Shown in pieces: positions 7,662 to 17,015 of a stretch of 64,000 bases of DNA. Source of the DNA: JALORV01 sp963775635. Lineage in GTDB: Bacteria; Pseudomonadota; Gammaproteobacteria; Burkholderiales; Burkholderiaceae_F. The stretch is taken from positions 682,001 to 746,000 of the forward strand of contig CAVZJO010000016.1 of the NCBI GenBank assembly GCA_963775635.1, read 5' to 3'. A program made the translations under genes and the position numbers. Numbering within the stretch: the stretch's first letter is position 1; each line of letters opens with the position of its first letter. The notes under the pieces are model-generated. The model worked only from the letters and a program-made list of their open reading frames with translations. It was not told where the DNA came from and did not search any database.

Positions 7662-10082
7662 ATGAGTAACTTCGTCGTACGCAAGGTAGCCGTGCTGGGC
7701 GCCGGCGTCATGGGAGCGCAGATCGCAGCGCACTGCGTGAATGCACGCGTGCCGGTCGTGCTGTTCGACCTGGCGGACAGCAAAGGCCCGGTTCGCAACG
7801 GCATCGTGCTGCGCGCCATCGAAAACCTGAAGAAGCTGAGTCCAGCGCCGCTCGGCATCAAGGAAGACGCGCAGTTCATCCAGGCAGCCAACTACGACGA
7901 GAACCTGGAGCTGCTGCGCGGCTGCGACGTGATCATCGAGGCGATCGCCGAGCGGATGGACTGGAAGCATGACCTTTACCGCAAGGTTGCCCCGTTCGTC
8001 GGCGACGGCGCGATCTTCGCGTCGAACACCTCGGGCCTGCCGATAGAAAAGCTGGCCGAAGCGATGGACGCGGGGCTGAAGGCGCGCTTCTGCGGCGTGC
8101 ACTTCTTCAACCCGCCGCGCTACATGCACCTGGTCGAGCTGATCCCGACGCCGGCCACGCGGCCGCAGATCCTCGACGATCTCGAGACCTTCCTGACTTC
8201 GACGCTCGGCAAAGGCGTGGTGCGCGCGAAGGACACGCCGAACTTCATCGCCAACCGCGTCGGCATCTTCGGCATGCTGGCGACGATCAAGGAAGCCGAG
8301 AAGTACGGCCTGGCATACGACGTCGTTGACGACCTGACCGGCTCCAAGCTCGGCCGCGCCAAGAGCGCGACGTTCCGCACCGCGGACGTCGTCGGCCTCG
8401 ACACGATGGCGCATGTGATCAAGACGATGCAGGACACGCTGCCGGCGTCGATCGATCCGTTTTCCGCGAACTTTGCGACGCCTCCGGTGCTGAAGGCGCT
8501 AGTCGAGAAGGGCGCGCTCGGACAGAAGTCGGGTGCGGGCTTCTATCGCAAGGACGGTAAGGCGATCAAGGTGCTGAACCCGGCGAAGGCCGACTACGTC
8601 GAATCGACGGGCAAGGCCGACGAACTGGTCGTGCGCATCCTCAAAAAGAAGGATCCCGCCGAGCGGCTGAAGCTGCTGCGCGAGACCGACCATCCGCAGG
8701 CGAAATTCTTGTGGGCGATCTTCCGCGATGCGTTCCACTACATCGCGGTGCATTTGGAGTCGATCGCCGACACCGCACGCGACGTCGATTTCGCGCTGCG
8801 CTGGGGCTTCGGCTGGAGCACCGGTCCGTTCGAGACCTGGCAGGCCGCCGGCTGGAAGCAGGTGGCCGATTGGGTGCAGGCCGATATCGACAAGGGCGAG
8901 GCGCTGTCCAAGGCGCCGCTGCCGAAGTGGGTGTTCGAAGGGCCGGTCGCCAAGGCGGGCGGCGTGCACACCCCCGAAGGATCGTGGTCGGCTTCGAAAA
9001 AGAAATTCGTTCCGCGCTCGACACTGCCCGTCTACGCGCGCCAGATTTTCCGCGCGCCGCTGCTCGGCGAACGCGCGCCGACTGGCGCCAACGGCGGCAA
9101 GACGGTGTTCGAGGATGAGGCCGTGCGCCTGTGGACGCTGGGGTCCGGGTTTGGCGCCGAAGTGCTGGTGCTGTCGATCAAGACCAAGGTCCATGCCATC
9201 GGTCCTGGCGTAATCAACGGGCTGCTGAAGGCGGTCGAGCTCGCGGAGTCGCAGTATCGCGGCCTCGTTATCTGGTCGCCCGACGAGCCGTTTTCGTTCG
9301 GTGCCGACCTGCAGGCGATGATGCCGGTGTTCATGTCCGGCGGCGTCAAGGCGATCGGTGCCGAAGAGCAGAAGATGCAGGACGCCTACATGCGCCTGAA
9401 GTACTCGCAGGTGCCGGTGGTCGCGGCCGTCAGCGGCATGGCACTCGGCGGTGGCTGCGAACTGATCCTGCACTCCACCAAGGCAGTCGCCTCGCTCGAA
9501 AGCTACATTGGTCTGGTCGAAGTCGGAGTCGGACTGGTCCCCGGCGCCGGTGGTCTGAAGGAAGGTGCATTGCGCGCCGCGCGCGCAGCGCAGGCGGCCG
9601 GTAACAACGACGTATTTCCTTTCATGCGCAACTGGTTCATGAACGTGGCAACCGCCAACGTCTCGAAATCGGCGCTGGAAGCCAAGCAGATGGGTTACCT
9701 GCGGTCGACCGACACGATCGTGTTCAACAGCCACGAACTACTGTGGACGGCGATCGGCGAGGCATTCGCCCTGCACGCCACCGGATACCGGCCCCCGCTG
9801 AGGCCACTCGGCTTCCCGGTCGCCGGTCGCTCCGGAGTGGCGACGATCAAGGCGCAGCTCGCCAACATGCGCGACGGCGGCTTCATCAGCGCCCACGATT
9901 TCTTCATTTCGAGCGGCATCGCCGACGTGATGTGCGGCGGCGACGTCGAGGCCGGTTCCCTGGCCGACGAACAATGGCTGCTCGACCTGGAGCGCAAGTT
10001 CTTCATGCAGCTCGTCGGTCACCCGAAGTCGCAGGAACGGATGATGGGAATGATGTCGACAGGCAAGCCGGTCAGGAACTGA
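7662..10082 (+). CDS. fused 3-hydroxyacyl-CoA dehydrogenase / enoyl-CoA hydratase
   Basis: 806 residues. The N-terminal half is a 3-hydroxyacyl-CoA dehydrogenase: Rossmann motif GAGVMG at 13-18, the catalytic-region motif HFFNPPRY near 147, and the duplicated C-terminal dehydrogenase domain up to about 450. The C-terminal half (about 480-720) is a crotonase domain with GMALGGGCEL near 592. The order, dehydrogenase first and crotonase second, is the reverse of E. coli FadB/FadJ and is common in Burkholderiales and Pseudomonas-type beta-oxidation operons. It performs hydration and NAD-dependent oxidation of enoyl-CoA. A GGAG ribosome-binding site precedes the ATG, 61 bp after the acyl-CoA dehydrogenase. 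Confidence 0.92.
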   Translation: MSNFVVRKVAVLGAGVMGAQIAAHCVNARVPVVLFDLADSKGPVRNGIVLRAIENLKKLSPAPLGIKEDAQFIQAANYDENLELLRGCDVIIEAIAERMDWKHDLYRKVAPFVGDGAIFASNTSGLPIEKLAEAMDAGLKARFCGVHFFNPPRYMHLVELIPTPATRPQILDDLETFLTSTLGKGVVRAKDTPNFIANRVGIFGMLATIKEAEKYGLAYDVVDDLTGSKLGRAKSATFRTADVVGLDTMAHVIKTMQDTLPASIDPFSANFATPPVLKALVEKGALGQKSGAGFYRKDGKAIKVLNPAKADYVESTGKADELVVRILKKKDPAERLKLLRETDHPQAKFLWAIFRDAFHYIAVHLESIADTARDVDFALRWGFGWSTGPFETWQAAGWKQVADWVQADIDKGEALSKAPLPKWVFEGPVAKAGGVHTPEGSWSASKKKFVPRSTLPVYARQIFRAPLLGERAPTGANGGKTVFEDEAVRLWTLGSGFGAEVLVLSIKTKVHAIGPGVINGLLKAVELAESQYRGLVIWSPDEPFSFGADLQAMMPVFMSGGVKAIGAEEQKMQDAYMRLKYSQVPVVAAVSGMALGGGCELILHSTKAVASLESYIGLVEVGVGLVPGAGGLKEGALRAARAAQAAGNNDVFPFMRNWFMNVATANVSKSALEAKQMGYLRSTDTIVFNSHELLWTAIGEAFALHATGYRPPLRPLGFPVAGRSGVATIKAQLANMRDGGFISAHDFFISSGIADVMCGGDVEAGSLADEQWLLDLERKFFMQLVGHPKSQERMMGMMSTGKPVRN

Positions 10083-10117
10083 CCGGCTCGCCTTCGACGT
10101 CGCTGTTCATATAGATG

Positions 10118-10146
10118 CAAGAGGGGCTGCTTGCCAGCCCCTCTTG
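10118..10146 (+). terminator. strong hairpin between the dehydrogenase-hydratase and thiolase genes
   Basis: A perfect 12-bp stem, CAAGAGGGGCTG at 10118-10129 with CAGCCCCTCTTG at 10135-10146, closes a 5-nt loop. No U-run follows, so it is more likely an intra-operon attenuating or RNA-stabilising structure, or a Rho-assisted terminator, than a full intrinsic terminator. It ends 38 bp before the thiolase start codon. Confidence 0.55.
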
Positions 10147-10184
10147 GATCTCCCCGGCAACTGAAGCAAGGTCAGGAGTTCAAG

Positions 10185-11384
10185 ATGGCCCAACAAGTTC
10201 AAGATGCATACATTGTCGCCGCGACGCGTACGCCGATCGGCAAGGCGCCCAAGGGCGCATTCCGCAACACGCGGCCGGACGACCTGCTGGTGGCGGCAAT
10301 CCGCTCGGTGATGAAGCAGGTGCCGAATCTCGATCCCGCCGCGATCGAAGACGCGATCATCGGCTGCGCGCTGCCGGAAGCCGAGCAGGGTCTGAACATG
10401 GCGCGCATCGCGGTGCTGGTGGCTGGTCTGCCGAACACGACGGGTGGCATGACGATCAACCGCTTCTGTTCGTCCGGGCTGAACGCGGTGGCGATCGCGG
10501 CCGACCGCATCCGCGTCGGCGAGGCCGACGTGATGCTGGCTGGTGGAGCCGAGTCGATGAGCATGGTGCCGATGAGCGGCAACAAGCCGTCGTTCAACGC
10601 GCACATTTTCGAGAAGGACGAGAACGTCGGCATCGCCTACGGCATGGGTATGACAGCCGAGAAGGTCGCCACGCAGTGGAAGGTGACGCGCGAAATGCAG
10701 GATCAATTCGCCGTCGAATCGCACCAGAAGGCGATCGCGGCGCAGAAGGCCGGCGAGTTCACCGACGAGATGACGCCGATCGAGGTCGTCGAGAAGGTTC
10801 CGGATCTGGCGCTGCACGAAATCGCGGTGAAGACCCGGACTGTCAGCCTCGACGAAGGCCCGCGCGCCGATACCAGTGCCGAGGCGCTGGCCAAGCTCCG
10901 CCCGGTGTTCGCGGCAAAGGGCAGTGTGACCGCCGGCAACAGCTCGCAGACGTCCGATGGTGCCGGTGCCTTGATCGTTGCATCGGAGCGGGCGCTCAAG
11001 CAGTACAACCTGACGCCGCTGGCACGCTTTGTCAGCTTTGCCGTGAAGGGCGTGCCACCCGAGATCATGGGAATCGGTCCGAAGTTCGCGATCCCGGCGG
11101 CGCTCGCGAGCGCGGGACTCAAGGCCGACGACATGGGCTGGATCGAGCTCAACGAGGCATTCGCGGCGCAGGCCGTCGCGGTGATCAACGACCTGGGACT
11201 GGATCGGACCAAGGTCAATCCGATGGGAGGCGCCATTGCCCTCGGTCATCCGCTCGGCGCGACCGGCGCGATCCGCTCGGCCACCCTGGTACATGCGCTG
11301 CGTCGTCGCAACCTGAAGTACGGCATGGTGACGATGTGCGTCGGCACCGGCATGGGCGCGGCCGGTATCTTCGAGCGTGTCTGA
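10185..11384 (+). CDS. fadA: acetyl-CoA C-acyltransferase (thiolase)
   Basis: 399 residues from the ATG at 10185, which follows a GTCAGGAG ribosome-binding site; an 18-codon upstream extension overlaps the hairpin and is unlikely to be used. The nucleophilic Cys95 is in NRFCSSGLN, the active-site His lies in GGAIALGHPLGATG (about 347-360), and the second catalytic Cys in MCVGTGMG near the C-terminus. It cleaves 3-ketoacyl-CoA with CoA to acetyl-CoA and a shortened acyl-CoA, completing the beta-oxidation cycle begun by the two preceding gene products. The symbol fadA is by function and position; the enzyme could equally be assigned to the acetoacetyl-CoA-type thiolases. Confidence 0.9.
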   Translation: MAQQVQDAYIVAATRTPIGKAPKGAFRNTRPDDLLVAAIRSVMKQVPNLDPAAIEDAIIGCALPEAEQGLNMARIAVLVAGLPNTTGGMTINRFCSSGLNAVAIAADRIRVGEADVMLAGGAESMSMVPMSGNKPSFNAHIFEKDENVGIAYGMGMTAEKVATQWKVTREMQDQFAVESHQKAIAAQKAGEFTDEMTPIEVVEKVPDLALHEIAVKTRTVSLDEGPRADTSAEALAKLRPVFAAKGSVTAGNSSQTSDGAGALIVASERALKQYNLTPLARFVSFAVKGVPPEIMGIGPKFAIPAALASAGLKADDMGWIELNEAFAAQAVAVINDLGLDRTKVNPMGGAIALGHPLGATGAIRSATLVHALRRRNLKYGMVTMCVGTGMGAAGIFERV

Positions 11385-11404
11385 CTGCCGTCCGACGGAT
11401 TCGC

Positions 11405-12262
11405 TTGAATCACGCGAAGGTCCGCACCGCCGACGGCGTCGAACTCGCGGCGACGACCTTCGGCGAGCCGCGCGGCTGTCGTGCGGGCGTGCTGGTGGTC
11501 CCGGCGATGGCGGTCGAGCAGCCGTACTACGAGTCGTTCGCGCAGTGGCTGGCGGAGCGCGGGCACTTCGTCGCGACTTTCGACTATCGCGGCATCGGCC
11601 GTTCGCGGTGCGGTCCGCTGCGACAGGTTGAGGCCGACGTCGTCACCTGGGCGCGCGAGGACACCGGTGCGATGGTCGACTTTGTTGACCGGCACATTGG
11701 CGACCGGCCGCTGCTATGGGTCGGCCACAGCCTCGGCGGCCAGATCCTCGGGCTGGTTCCGCAGCGCGCACGCATTGCGGCGATGCTGACGATCGCCGCC
11801 GGCAGCGGCTACTGGCGCGACTACGTACCGGGTCTGCGGCGGATCGCACCGCTGCTCTGGTACGGCATCGTTCCGACGCTGCTTGCGACGTTCGGCTACT
11901 TTCCGGGGCGCCGCCTGGGAATGATCGGCGACGTGCCGGGCGGCGTGATGCGGCAATGGCGCTCCTGGTGCCTGCATCCCAATTACCTGTTTGGCGTGGA
12001 GAAACCGGACCCGCGGGGTACCTATGCGCAACTCGCACAGCCTATCCTGTCGCTTTCGTTCACGGACGACGAGTACATGTCGGCCCGCAACATCGAATCG
12101 CTGCATTCGTTCTACTCGGGCGCCGCGCGCGAGCTGCGCCGCATCGCGCCGCGCGATGCCGGCGTCGAGAAGATCGGACACTTCGGCTTCTTCCGGCGTC
12201 TCCACTCCGGCACGCTGTGGCCAATTGCGGGCGAATGGCTCGCCGCACGCGCGGCTCAGTGA
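11405..12262 (+). CDS. alpha/beta fold hydrolase (COG4757-like)
   Basis: 285 residues if translation begins at the TTG at 11405; no ATG or GTG lies between the thiolase stop and the conserved N-terminus, so TTG (or CTG at 11381, overlapping the thiolase end) must be used. The nucleophile elbow GHSLGG is at about 107-112 with Ser109, the acid is probably Asp in FTDDEYM, and the His in IGHFGFF near the C-terminus. This GHFGFFR ending is typical of an uncharacterised hydrolase group often found with acyl-CoA genes. In this operon it may release fatty acids or act on acyl esters. Substrate unknown. Confidence 0.75.
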   Translation: MNHAKVRTADGVELAATTFGEPRGCRAGVLVVPAMAVEQPYYESFAQWLAERGHFVATFDYRGIGRSRCGPLRQVEADVVTWAREDTGAMVDFVDRHIGDRPLLWVGHSLGGQILGLVPQRARIAAMLTIAAGSGYWRDYVPGLRRIAPLLWYGIVPTLLATFGYFPGRRLGMIGDVPGGVMRQWRSWCLHPNYLFGVEKPDPRGTYAQLAQPILSLSFTDDEYMSARNIESLHSFYSGAARELRRIAPRDAGVEKIGHFGFFRRLHSGTLWPIAGEWLAARAAQ

Positions 12263-12269
12263 GGCTGCC

Positions 12270-12764
12270 ATGGGCGTAGCGAGCCGGTTCTACGAAGCCT
12301 TCATGGTGCGGGACCACTACACCATGGGGCTCTTGTACGCGAATCACGCGACCTTCCGCGATCCGGTATTTCCCCGGCTGACGGCGCAGGGCACGCGATT
12401 GATGTGGCAGATGCTGCTGTCGGAGGCGGAGGATCTCGAAATCGACGTCAACATCATCGAGGACACGCCGGACCGCGCGCGAGTCAACTGGGTCGCGCGC
12501 TATACGTTCACGCCGACCAAGCGCGCCGTGGTCAACCGTGTGCATACCGAAATGGCGATCGCGGCCGGCAAGATCGTCCAGCAGGTGGACGACTTCAGCT
12601 TCTGGCGCTGGTCCGGACAAGCACTCGGATGGCGTGGGTGGCTGCTGGGTTACACGCCGCTGGTGCGCGACAAGGTGCAGCGGCAAGCGGCCAAATCGTT
12701 GACGGAATTCGCCCAGTTCGTGGCGCTGACGAGTCGCGAGGGCAAACAGGGAGGGCGCACGTGA
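12270..12764 (+). CDS. NTF2/SnoaL-like protein
   Basis: 164 residues with the cone-shaped NTF2-like fold pattern: an N-terminal helix pair (RFYEAFMVRDHYTMGLLY), the motif ATFRDPVFPRL, and beta strands with VNWVARYTF and RVHTEMAIAAGKIVQQVDDFSFW. Proteins of this kind (SnoaL, limonene epoxide hydrolase, ketosteroid isomerase relatives) bind small hydrophobic molecules; some are enzymes, some are not. It begins 7 bp after the hydrolase and its stop overlaps the next start (GTGA), so it is translationally coupled within the acyl-CoA operon. The role in the pathway is unknown. Confidence 0.75.
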   Translation: MGVASRFYEAFMVRDHYTMGLLYANHATFRDPVFPRLTAQGTRLMWQMLLSEAEDLEIDVNIIEDTPDRARVNWVARYTFTPTKRAVVNRVHTEMAIAAGKIVQQVDDFSFWRWSGQALGWRGWLLGYTPLVRDKVQRQAAKSLTEFAQFVALTSREGKQGGRT

Positions 12765-13525
12765 GCATTGCAGTTCAGACGGTCAACGGTGTCGCGCGCA
12801 TCGCGATCGCACGGCCCGAAAAGAAGAACGCGATCACCGTGGCGATGTATCAGGAGATGGCCGATGCGATCGCTGCGGCACACGACGACGGGTCGGTGCG
12901 TGCGATCGTGATCCACGGCGAGAAGGACATCTTCACGGCGGGCAACGACCTCGAGGACTTCATGAAGAACCCGCCGACGGGCATGGACGCGCCGGTGTTC
13001 CGCTTCATGCAGGCGCTCGGGCTTGCGGAGAAGCCGGTGGTCGCCGCGGTTAACGGCGCCGCAGTCGGTATCGGCACCACGATGCTGATGCACTGTGATC
13101 TCGTCTACTGCGCCGACAACGCGATGTTCTCGATGCCGTTCGTCTCGCTCGGACTGTGCTCGGAGTTCGCGTCGAGCCTGACCATTCCGCTGGCGGCCGG
13201 CTTCCACAAGGCCGCCGAGAAATTGCTGCTGGCTGAACCGATCAGCGCCGAAGAGGCGCTCGAGATGAAGATCGTCAACCGCATCCTGCCGCCGGGCGAG
13301 GTTCTCGACCACGCGATCCGCCAGGCCGAACGCTTTAGCGTGCTGCCTCCGGCATCGGTGCGCGAAACGAAGCGCCTGATGAAGTCTTCCTGGAGGGCAA
13401 TGACCGAGAAGCTGATCGTCGAGGAGGCGAAGTCGTTCGGGACGATGCTGCGCAGCGAGGAAGCCAAGGAGGCCTTTTCTGCCTTCTTTGACCGGCGCAA
13501 GCCGGACTTCTCGCGCTTCAGCTGA
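12761..13525 (+). CDS. enoyl-CoA hydratase/isomerase family protein
   Basis: 254 residues from a GTG start that overlaps the previous stop by four bases. It is a single-domain crotonase: N-terminal substrate pocket ARPEKKNAIT, the oxyanion-hole segment FTAGNDLEDF at about 57-66 and the second oxyanion motif AAVNGAAVGIGTT near 90-102, with the FVSLGLCSEF loop following. The catalytic glutamates of classic hydratases are not clearly placed, so an isomerase or degradative hydratase role is possible. It likely processes branched, unsaturated or otherwise non-standard acyl-CoA intermediates in the same operon. Confidence 0.87.
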   Translation: MSIAVQTVNGVARIAIARPEKKNAITVAMYQEMADAIAAAHDDGSVRAIVIHGEKDIFTAGNDLEDFMKNPPTGMDAPVFRFMQALGLAEKPVVAAVNGAAVGIGTTMLMHCDLVYCADNAMFSMPFVSLGLCSEFASSLTIPLAAGFHKAAEKLLLAEPISAEEALEMKIVNRILPPGEVLDHAIRQAERFSVLPPASVRETKRLMKSSWRAMTEKLIVEEAKSFGTMLRSEEAKEAFSAFFDRRKPDFSRFS

Positions 13526-13536
13526 TCGAGGCCGCG

Positions 13537-13965
13537 ATGGCGTTGCGCCACGAGATGACGTTGGACAAGCTGAACAGCCGGTCGGGCGACAACCTGCCCG
13601 GCTGGTTCAGCATGAAAGTGGTCGAGGTGCGCGAGGGAAGCCTGACGATGGAATACCGCATCCGGCCGCAATATCTTGCACCCAACGGCTTCCTGCACGC
13701 CGCCTCGGTGATCGCGCTGGCCGACACTTCGGCCGGCTACGCGACCATCGCGCACCTGCCGGCGGGCGCGACCAACTTCACGACGATCGAACTCAAATCG
13801 AACTTCATCGGCACGGCCACCGAAGGGACGCTGCGTTCGGTGGCCACGTCCGTGCATCAGGGGCGGACCACTCAGGTCTGGGATGCGGTGGTAACACATG
13901 TCGAGAGCGCCAAGACGATCGCGCTGTTCCGCTGCACGCAGATGATCCTTTGGCCCAAGGGCTGA
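13537..13965 (+). CDS. PaaI family hotdog thioesterase
   Basis: 142 residues with the hotdog-fold signature of the PaaI/YdiI group: APNGFLHAASVIALADTSAGY, where the central helix carries the usual Asn and Asp region, followed by TTIELKSNFIGTATEG. These enzymes hydrolyse acyl-CoA thioesters to free CoA, often to rescue CoA from dead-end intermediates, as PaaI does in phenylacetate degradation. It follows the enoyl-CoA hydratase by 11 bp and is surely in the same operon. Confidence 0.87.
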   Translation: MALRHEMTLDKLNSRSGDNLPGWFSMKVVEVREGSLTMEYRIRPQYLAPNGFLHAASVIALADTSAGYATIAHLPAGATNFTTIELKSNFIGTATEGTLRSVATSVHQGRTTQVWDAVVTHVESAKTIALFRCTQMILWPKG

Positions 13966-13986
13966 GCCAGAGACAGGTTCTGGCCG

Positions 13987-14737
13987 ATGCTGGACATCGC
14001 GACTCGCGTTGCACTCGGACCGCTGCTGGTCGCGCAGGCGACCCGGCTGCGGCGCACCGCTCTCGAGTTGCCCGAGCCGCGCGGTGCTCGCGCGGGCACG
14101 ATCGGCCGCGGCACGCCGGTGCTGCGGCTGCTGGTGGCGGGCGATTCGAGTGCGGCGGGCGTCGGCGCGCGCACCGCAGCGCGAGGCACTCGCGCGGCCG
14201 CTCGCCGAGCGGCTGGCACATCGGCTGGGGGGTGCTGTGCGCTGGCAGCTGGTGGCCGAGTCGGGCCTGACCTCTGAAGGAGTGCGGTTGCGCTTGATAC
14301 GCGACCGGCCCGACGCCGCCGATGTCGCGGTAATCATCGTCGGCGTCAACGACATCACCAAGGATGCACCGCTCGCGTTCGCCCTGCGGCAGCGGCAACA
14401 CATCGTCGACTGGCTGCAGATCCACGCCGGCGCGCGTCATATCTTTTTCCCGGCGCTGCCGGAAATGGAAATGTTTCCGGCGGTGCCGAAGCCGCTCGCC
14501 TGGTATGCGGGGCAGGCGGCTCGCCGCAACAACCGCGCGCAGGCGCGCTGGGCAGCGAAGCAGCCGGGTGTATCGCACGTCATGATGGACGGTGTCGCGC
14601 GTGCGGACCTGTTCTGCGAAGACGGCTTCCATCCGGCGCCTGCCCTCTACGCGCGGGTGGCTGACCGGCTTATCGATCACATCGTCGAAGTCGTGCTGGC
14701 GCCCTCGCCTACCGAAACCAAACGGGAGACACTATGA
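13987..14737 (+). CDS. SGNH/GDSL hydrolase with an internal frameshift
   Basis: The N-terminal part, from ATG 13987, contains block I of SGNH hydrolases, GDSSAAGVGA, with the nucleophilic Ser. The frame then changes at the alternating GCGCGCGC run at 14165-14172: the frame one base further on continues with PQREALARPLAERLAHRLG, block III as GVNDITKD and the catalytic pair in EDGFHPAP, ending at 14737. Removing one base from the GC run restores one continuous protein of about 250 residues. All catalytic blocks survive, so this is either a sequencing error in a dinucleotide repeat or a very recent inactivation. The stop overlaps the next ATG as ATGA. Probable esterase or lipase role. Confidence 0.75.
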
Positions 14738-15561
14738 ACTTGAAGGGCAGGACCATCTTCATCTCCGGCGGCTCGCGTGGCATCGGCCTGGCGATCGTCA
14801 AGCGCGCCGCCGTCGACGGGGCGAACGTCGCGATCGCCGCCAAGACCACCGAAGCCAATCCGAAACTGCCGGGAACGATCTACAGCGCGGCCGAGGAAAT
14901 CGAAGCAGCCGGCGGCAAGGCCTTGCCGATCCAGTGTGACATCCGTGACGAGGACCAGGTCGTTGCGGCGGCCAAGAAGACTGCCGAGACGTTCGGCGGA
15001 ATCGATATCCTCGTCAACAACGCCAGTGCCATCAACCTGACGCCGACCGAAGCGACCCCGATGAAGCGCTTCGACCTGATGTTCGGGGTCAACGTGCGTG
15101 GTACGTTCCTGTGCACGCAGGCCTGCCTGCCGTACCTGAAGCAGTCCGCCGAGCGCAAGCGCAACCCGCACGTGCTGACGCTCTCGCCGCCGCTCAACAT
15201 ACAGGCGCGCTGGTTCGCACCGCACGTCGCGTACACGATGGCCAAGTACGGCATGAGCATGTGCGTGCTCGGACACGCGGAAGAGTTCAGGAGCTACGGC
15301 ATCGGCGTCAACGCGTTGTGGCCACGCACCGTGATCCAGACCGCGGCACTGCAGATGATCCCAGGCGTCATTCCGGAGCACTGCCGCACGCCGGAAATCA
15401 TGGCCGATGCCGCCTATGCGGTTCTGACGTCCGATGCGTCGACCACGACCGGAAACTTCTTCATAGACGAGGAAGTGCTGAAGAAGGCAGGCATCACCGA
15501 TCTCGCGCGCTACTCGGTCGTGCCGGGAAGCCGGCAGTTGCTGCCGGACTTGTTCCTGTGA
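14734..15561 (+). CDS. short-chain dehydrogenase/reductase, HSDL2-like
   Basis: 275 residues. Cofactor motif SGGSRGIG at 11-18, NNAS near 96, and the catalytic Tyr167/Lys171 in YTMAK. In place of the usual catalytic Ser-containing SS there is LSPPLNI, which, with WFAPHVAYTMAKYGMS, is the hallmark of the hydroxysteroid dehydrogenase-like 2 (HSDL2) group associated with fatty-acid metabolism. It is the last gene of the acyl-CoA operon, coupled to the SGNH gene by ATGA, and is followed by an intrinsic terminator. Substrate unknown. Confidence 0.85.
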   Translation: MNLKGRTIFISGGSRGIGLAIVKRAAVDGANVAIAAKTTEANPKLPGTIYSAAEEIEAAGGKALPIQCDIRDEDQVVAAAKKTAETFGGIDILVNNASAINLTPTEATPMKRFDLMFGVNVRGTFLCTQACLPYLKQSAERKRNPHVLTLSPPLNIQARWFAPHVAYTMAKYGMSMCVLGHAEEFRSYGIGVNALWPRTVIQTAALQMIPGVIPEHCRTPEIMADAAYAVLTSDASTTTGNFFIDEEVLKKAGITDLARYSVVPGSRQLLPDLFL

Positions 15562-15616
15562 TCGGACCTCGCTGCCGCTGGCTGCCGCGTCCGAAACACC
15601 GCGATACGACATAAGG

Positions 15617-15638
15617 GCGCCCGCAGGCGCGCTTTTTT
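15617..15638 (+). terminator. intrinsic terminator of the acyl-CoA operon
   Basis: Stem GCGCC (15617-15621) and GGCGC (15626-15630) with a CGCA loop, followed by GC and six T residues (15633-15638). It lies 56 bp after the SDR stop codon and 55 bp before the amidase start. Confidence 0.75.
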
Positions 15639-15692
15639 GTTGACTGCCTGCTGCCGCGTGCGTGAACGCGTGCGGTAGATTCCGGAAACCGC

Positions 15693-17015
15693 ATGAAGAC
15701 TCCGCTCAACCGACTGCCTGCGACGCAACTGGCGCGCATGATCGCCGCACGCGAAGTGTCTAGCGAGGCGGTCACCCACTCGTATGTCGACGCCGTTCGC
15801 CAGGGCGAGAAGGACATTCGTGCGTTCGCGTGGTTCGATGCCGGACGCGCGCTCGCAACGGCGCGCGAACTCGATCGTGTCGGCTGGCGCGGCGCGCTGC
15901 ACGGACTGCCGGTTGCGATCAAGGACAACATCGATACGGCCGACATTCCCAGCGAATACGGCTCCGCCATTTTCATCGGGCACGTGCCGCCCGCCGACGC
16001 GGCCTGTGTCGCAGCGCTGCGTGCTGCCGGAGCGTTCGTGCTCGGCAAGACGGTCACCGCGGAGCTGGCGAACTTCACTCCCGGCCCGACGCGCAACCCG
16101 CGCGGTCTCGACCACACGCCTGGAGGGTCGTCGAGCGGCTCCGCCGCCGCGGTGGCGGCCTTCATGGCACCGTTCGCGCTCGGCACGCAGACCGCGGGAT
16201 CGGTGATCCGTCCTGCATCGTTCTGCGGCGTGGTCGGATTCGTCCCGACGCGCGGCTCGGTACCGCGCTCCGGCGCCAAGGCGGTGTCGGACACGCTCGA
16301 CGTGGTCGGTGCGTTCGCCCGACGTGTTGACGATGTCGCTCTGGTGATGTCAGCGCTGGCGCTGGAACCGCGATGGCAGCACGCGACCGCGAATGCGGCC
16401 CCCCCTTCGATCGCATGGACCGCGACGCCGTGGTCCGCGCAGCTGGCGCCGTCGATGCTCGCCGCGCTCGAGCGGGTGAGCCGCCACTTGGCGGGGCACG
16501 GAGCGCGCGTGCGCGAGATCGCCTGGCCGTACGAGGCGAAGGTTGACCGGCCGGCGTTCAGCCGGCTCGCCGATGCCCAGCGCACGGTCCAGCTGTTCGA
16601 AACGGCGCGCGCTCTCGGACCCGAAGCGCAATACCGGCGCGACCTGCTGTCGAGCCGGCTGGCGGCGCTGATCGACGAAGGCCGCGGTGTTTCGGCCGCT
16701 GACTACGTCGAAGCACTGCAGCTCGGGCGCGCTTGCGCCGCAGCGCTCGACCAACTGTTCGGCGATGCCGACGTCATCCTGACACCGAGCGCACCGGGCG
16801 AAGCTCCGCACGGACTCGACGCCACCGGCGACCCGCAGTTCAATCGTCCATGGCATTTGCTGGGGGGCCCGCAGATCAGCGTGCCGGTTCCGCACGACCT
16901 CGCGCACGGCGAGAGCGGATTGCCACTCGGCCTACAGGTCGTTGCGCGGCCGGGTAACGACGTAAGGGCGCTCGCCGCAGCGGGCTGGATCGAAGCGCAA
17001 CTGGCCCGGTACTGA
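15693..17015 (+). CDS. amidase signature family protein
   Basis: 440 residues with the amidase-signature catalytic triad region: Lys77 in AIKDNIDT, the Gly/Ser-rich loop GGSSSGSAAAVAAF from about residue 144, holding the cis-Ser, and the nucleophilic Ser near 170 in QTAGSVIRPAS. It hydrolyses an amide bond in the cytoplasm; family members include aliphatic and aryl amidases and the allophanate hydrolase N-domain, and the sequence does not decide among them. It stands alone after a terminator and before a hairpin-rich spacer. Confidence 0.88.
   Translation: MKTPLNRLPATQLARMIAAREVSSEAVTHSYVDAVRQGEKDIRAFAWFDAGRALATARELDRVGWRGALHGLPVAIKDNIDTADIPSEYGSAIFIGHVPPADAACVAALRAAGAFVLGKTVTAELANFTPGPTRNPRGLDHTPGGSSSGSAAAVAAFMAPFALGTQTAGSVIRPASFCGVVGFVPTRGSVPRSGAKAVSDTLDVVGAFARRVDDVALVMSALALEPRWQHATANAAPPSIAWTATPWSAQLAPSMLAALERVSRHLAGHGARVREIAWPYEAKVDRPAFSRLADAQRTVQLFETARALGPEAQYRRDLLSSRLAALIDEGRGVSAADYVEALQLGRACAAALDQLFGDADVILTPSAPGEAPHGLDATGDPQFNRPWHLLGGPQISVPVPHDLAHGESGLPLGLQVVARPGNDVRALAAAGWIEAQLARY

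Noticed and set aside
8499..9734. Long open frame on the minus strand opposite the dehydrogenase-hydratase gene
   Set aside because: A shadow of the GC-rich coding strand; the translation is rich in Arg, His and Gln and has no domain, while the plus strand is a clear enzyme.
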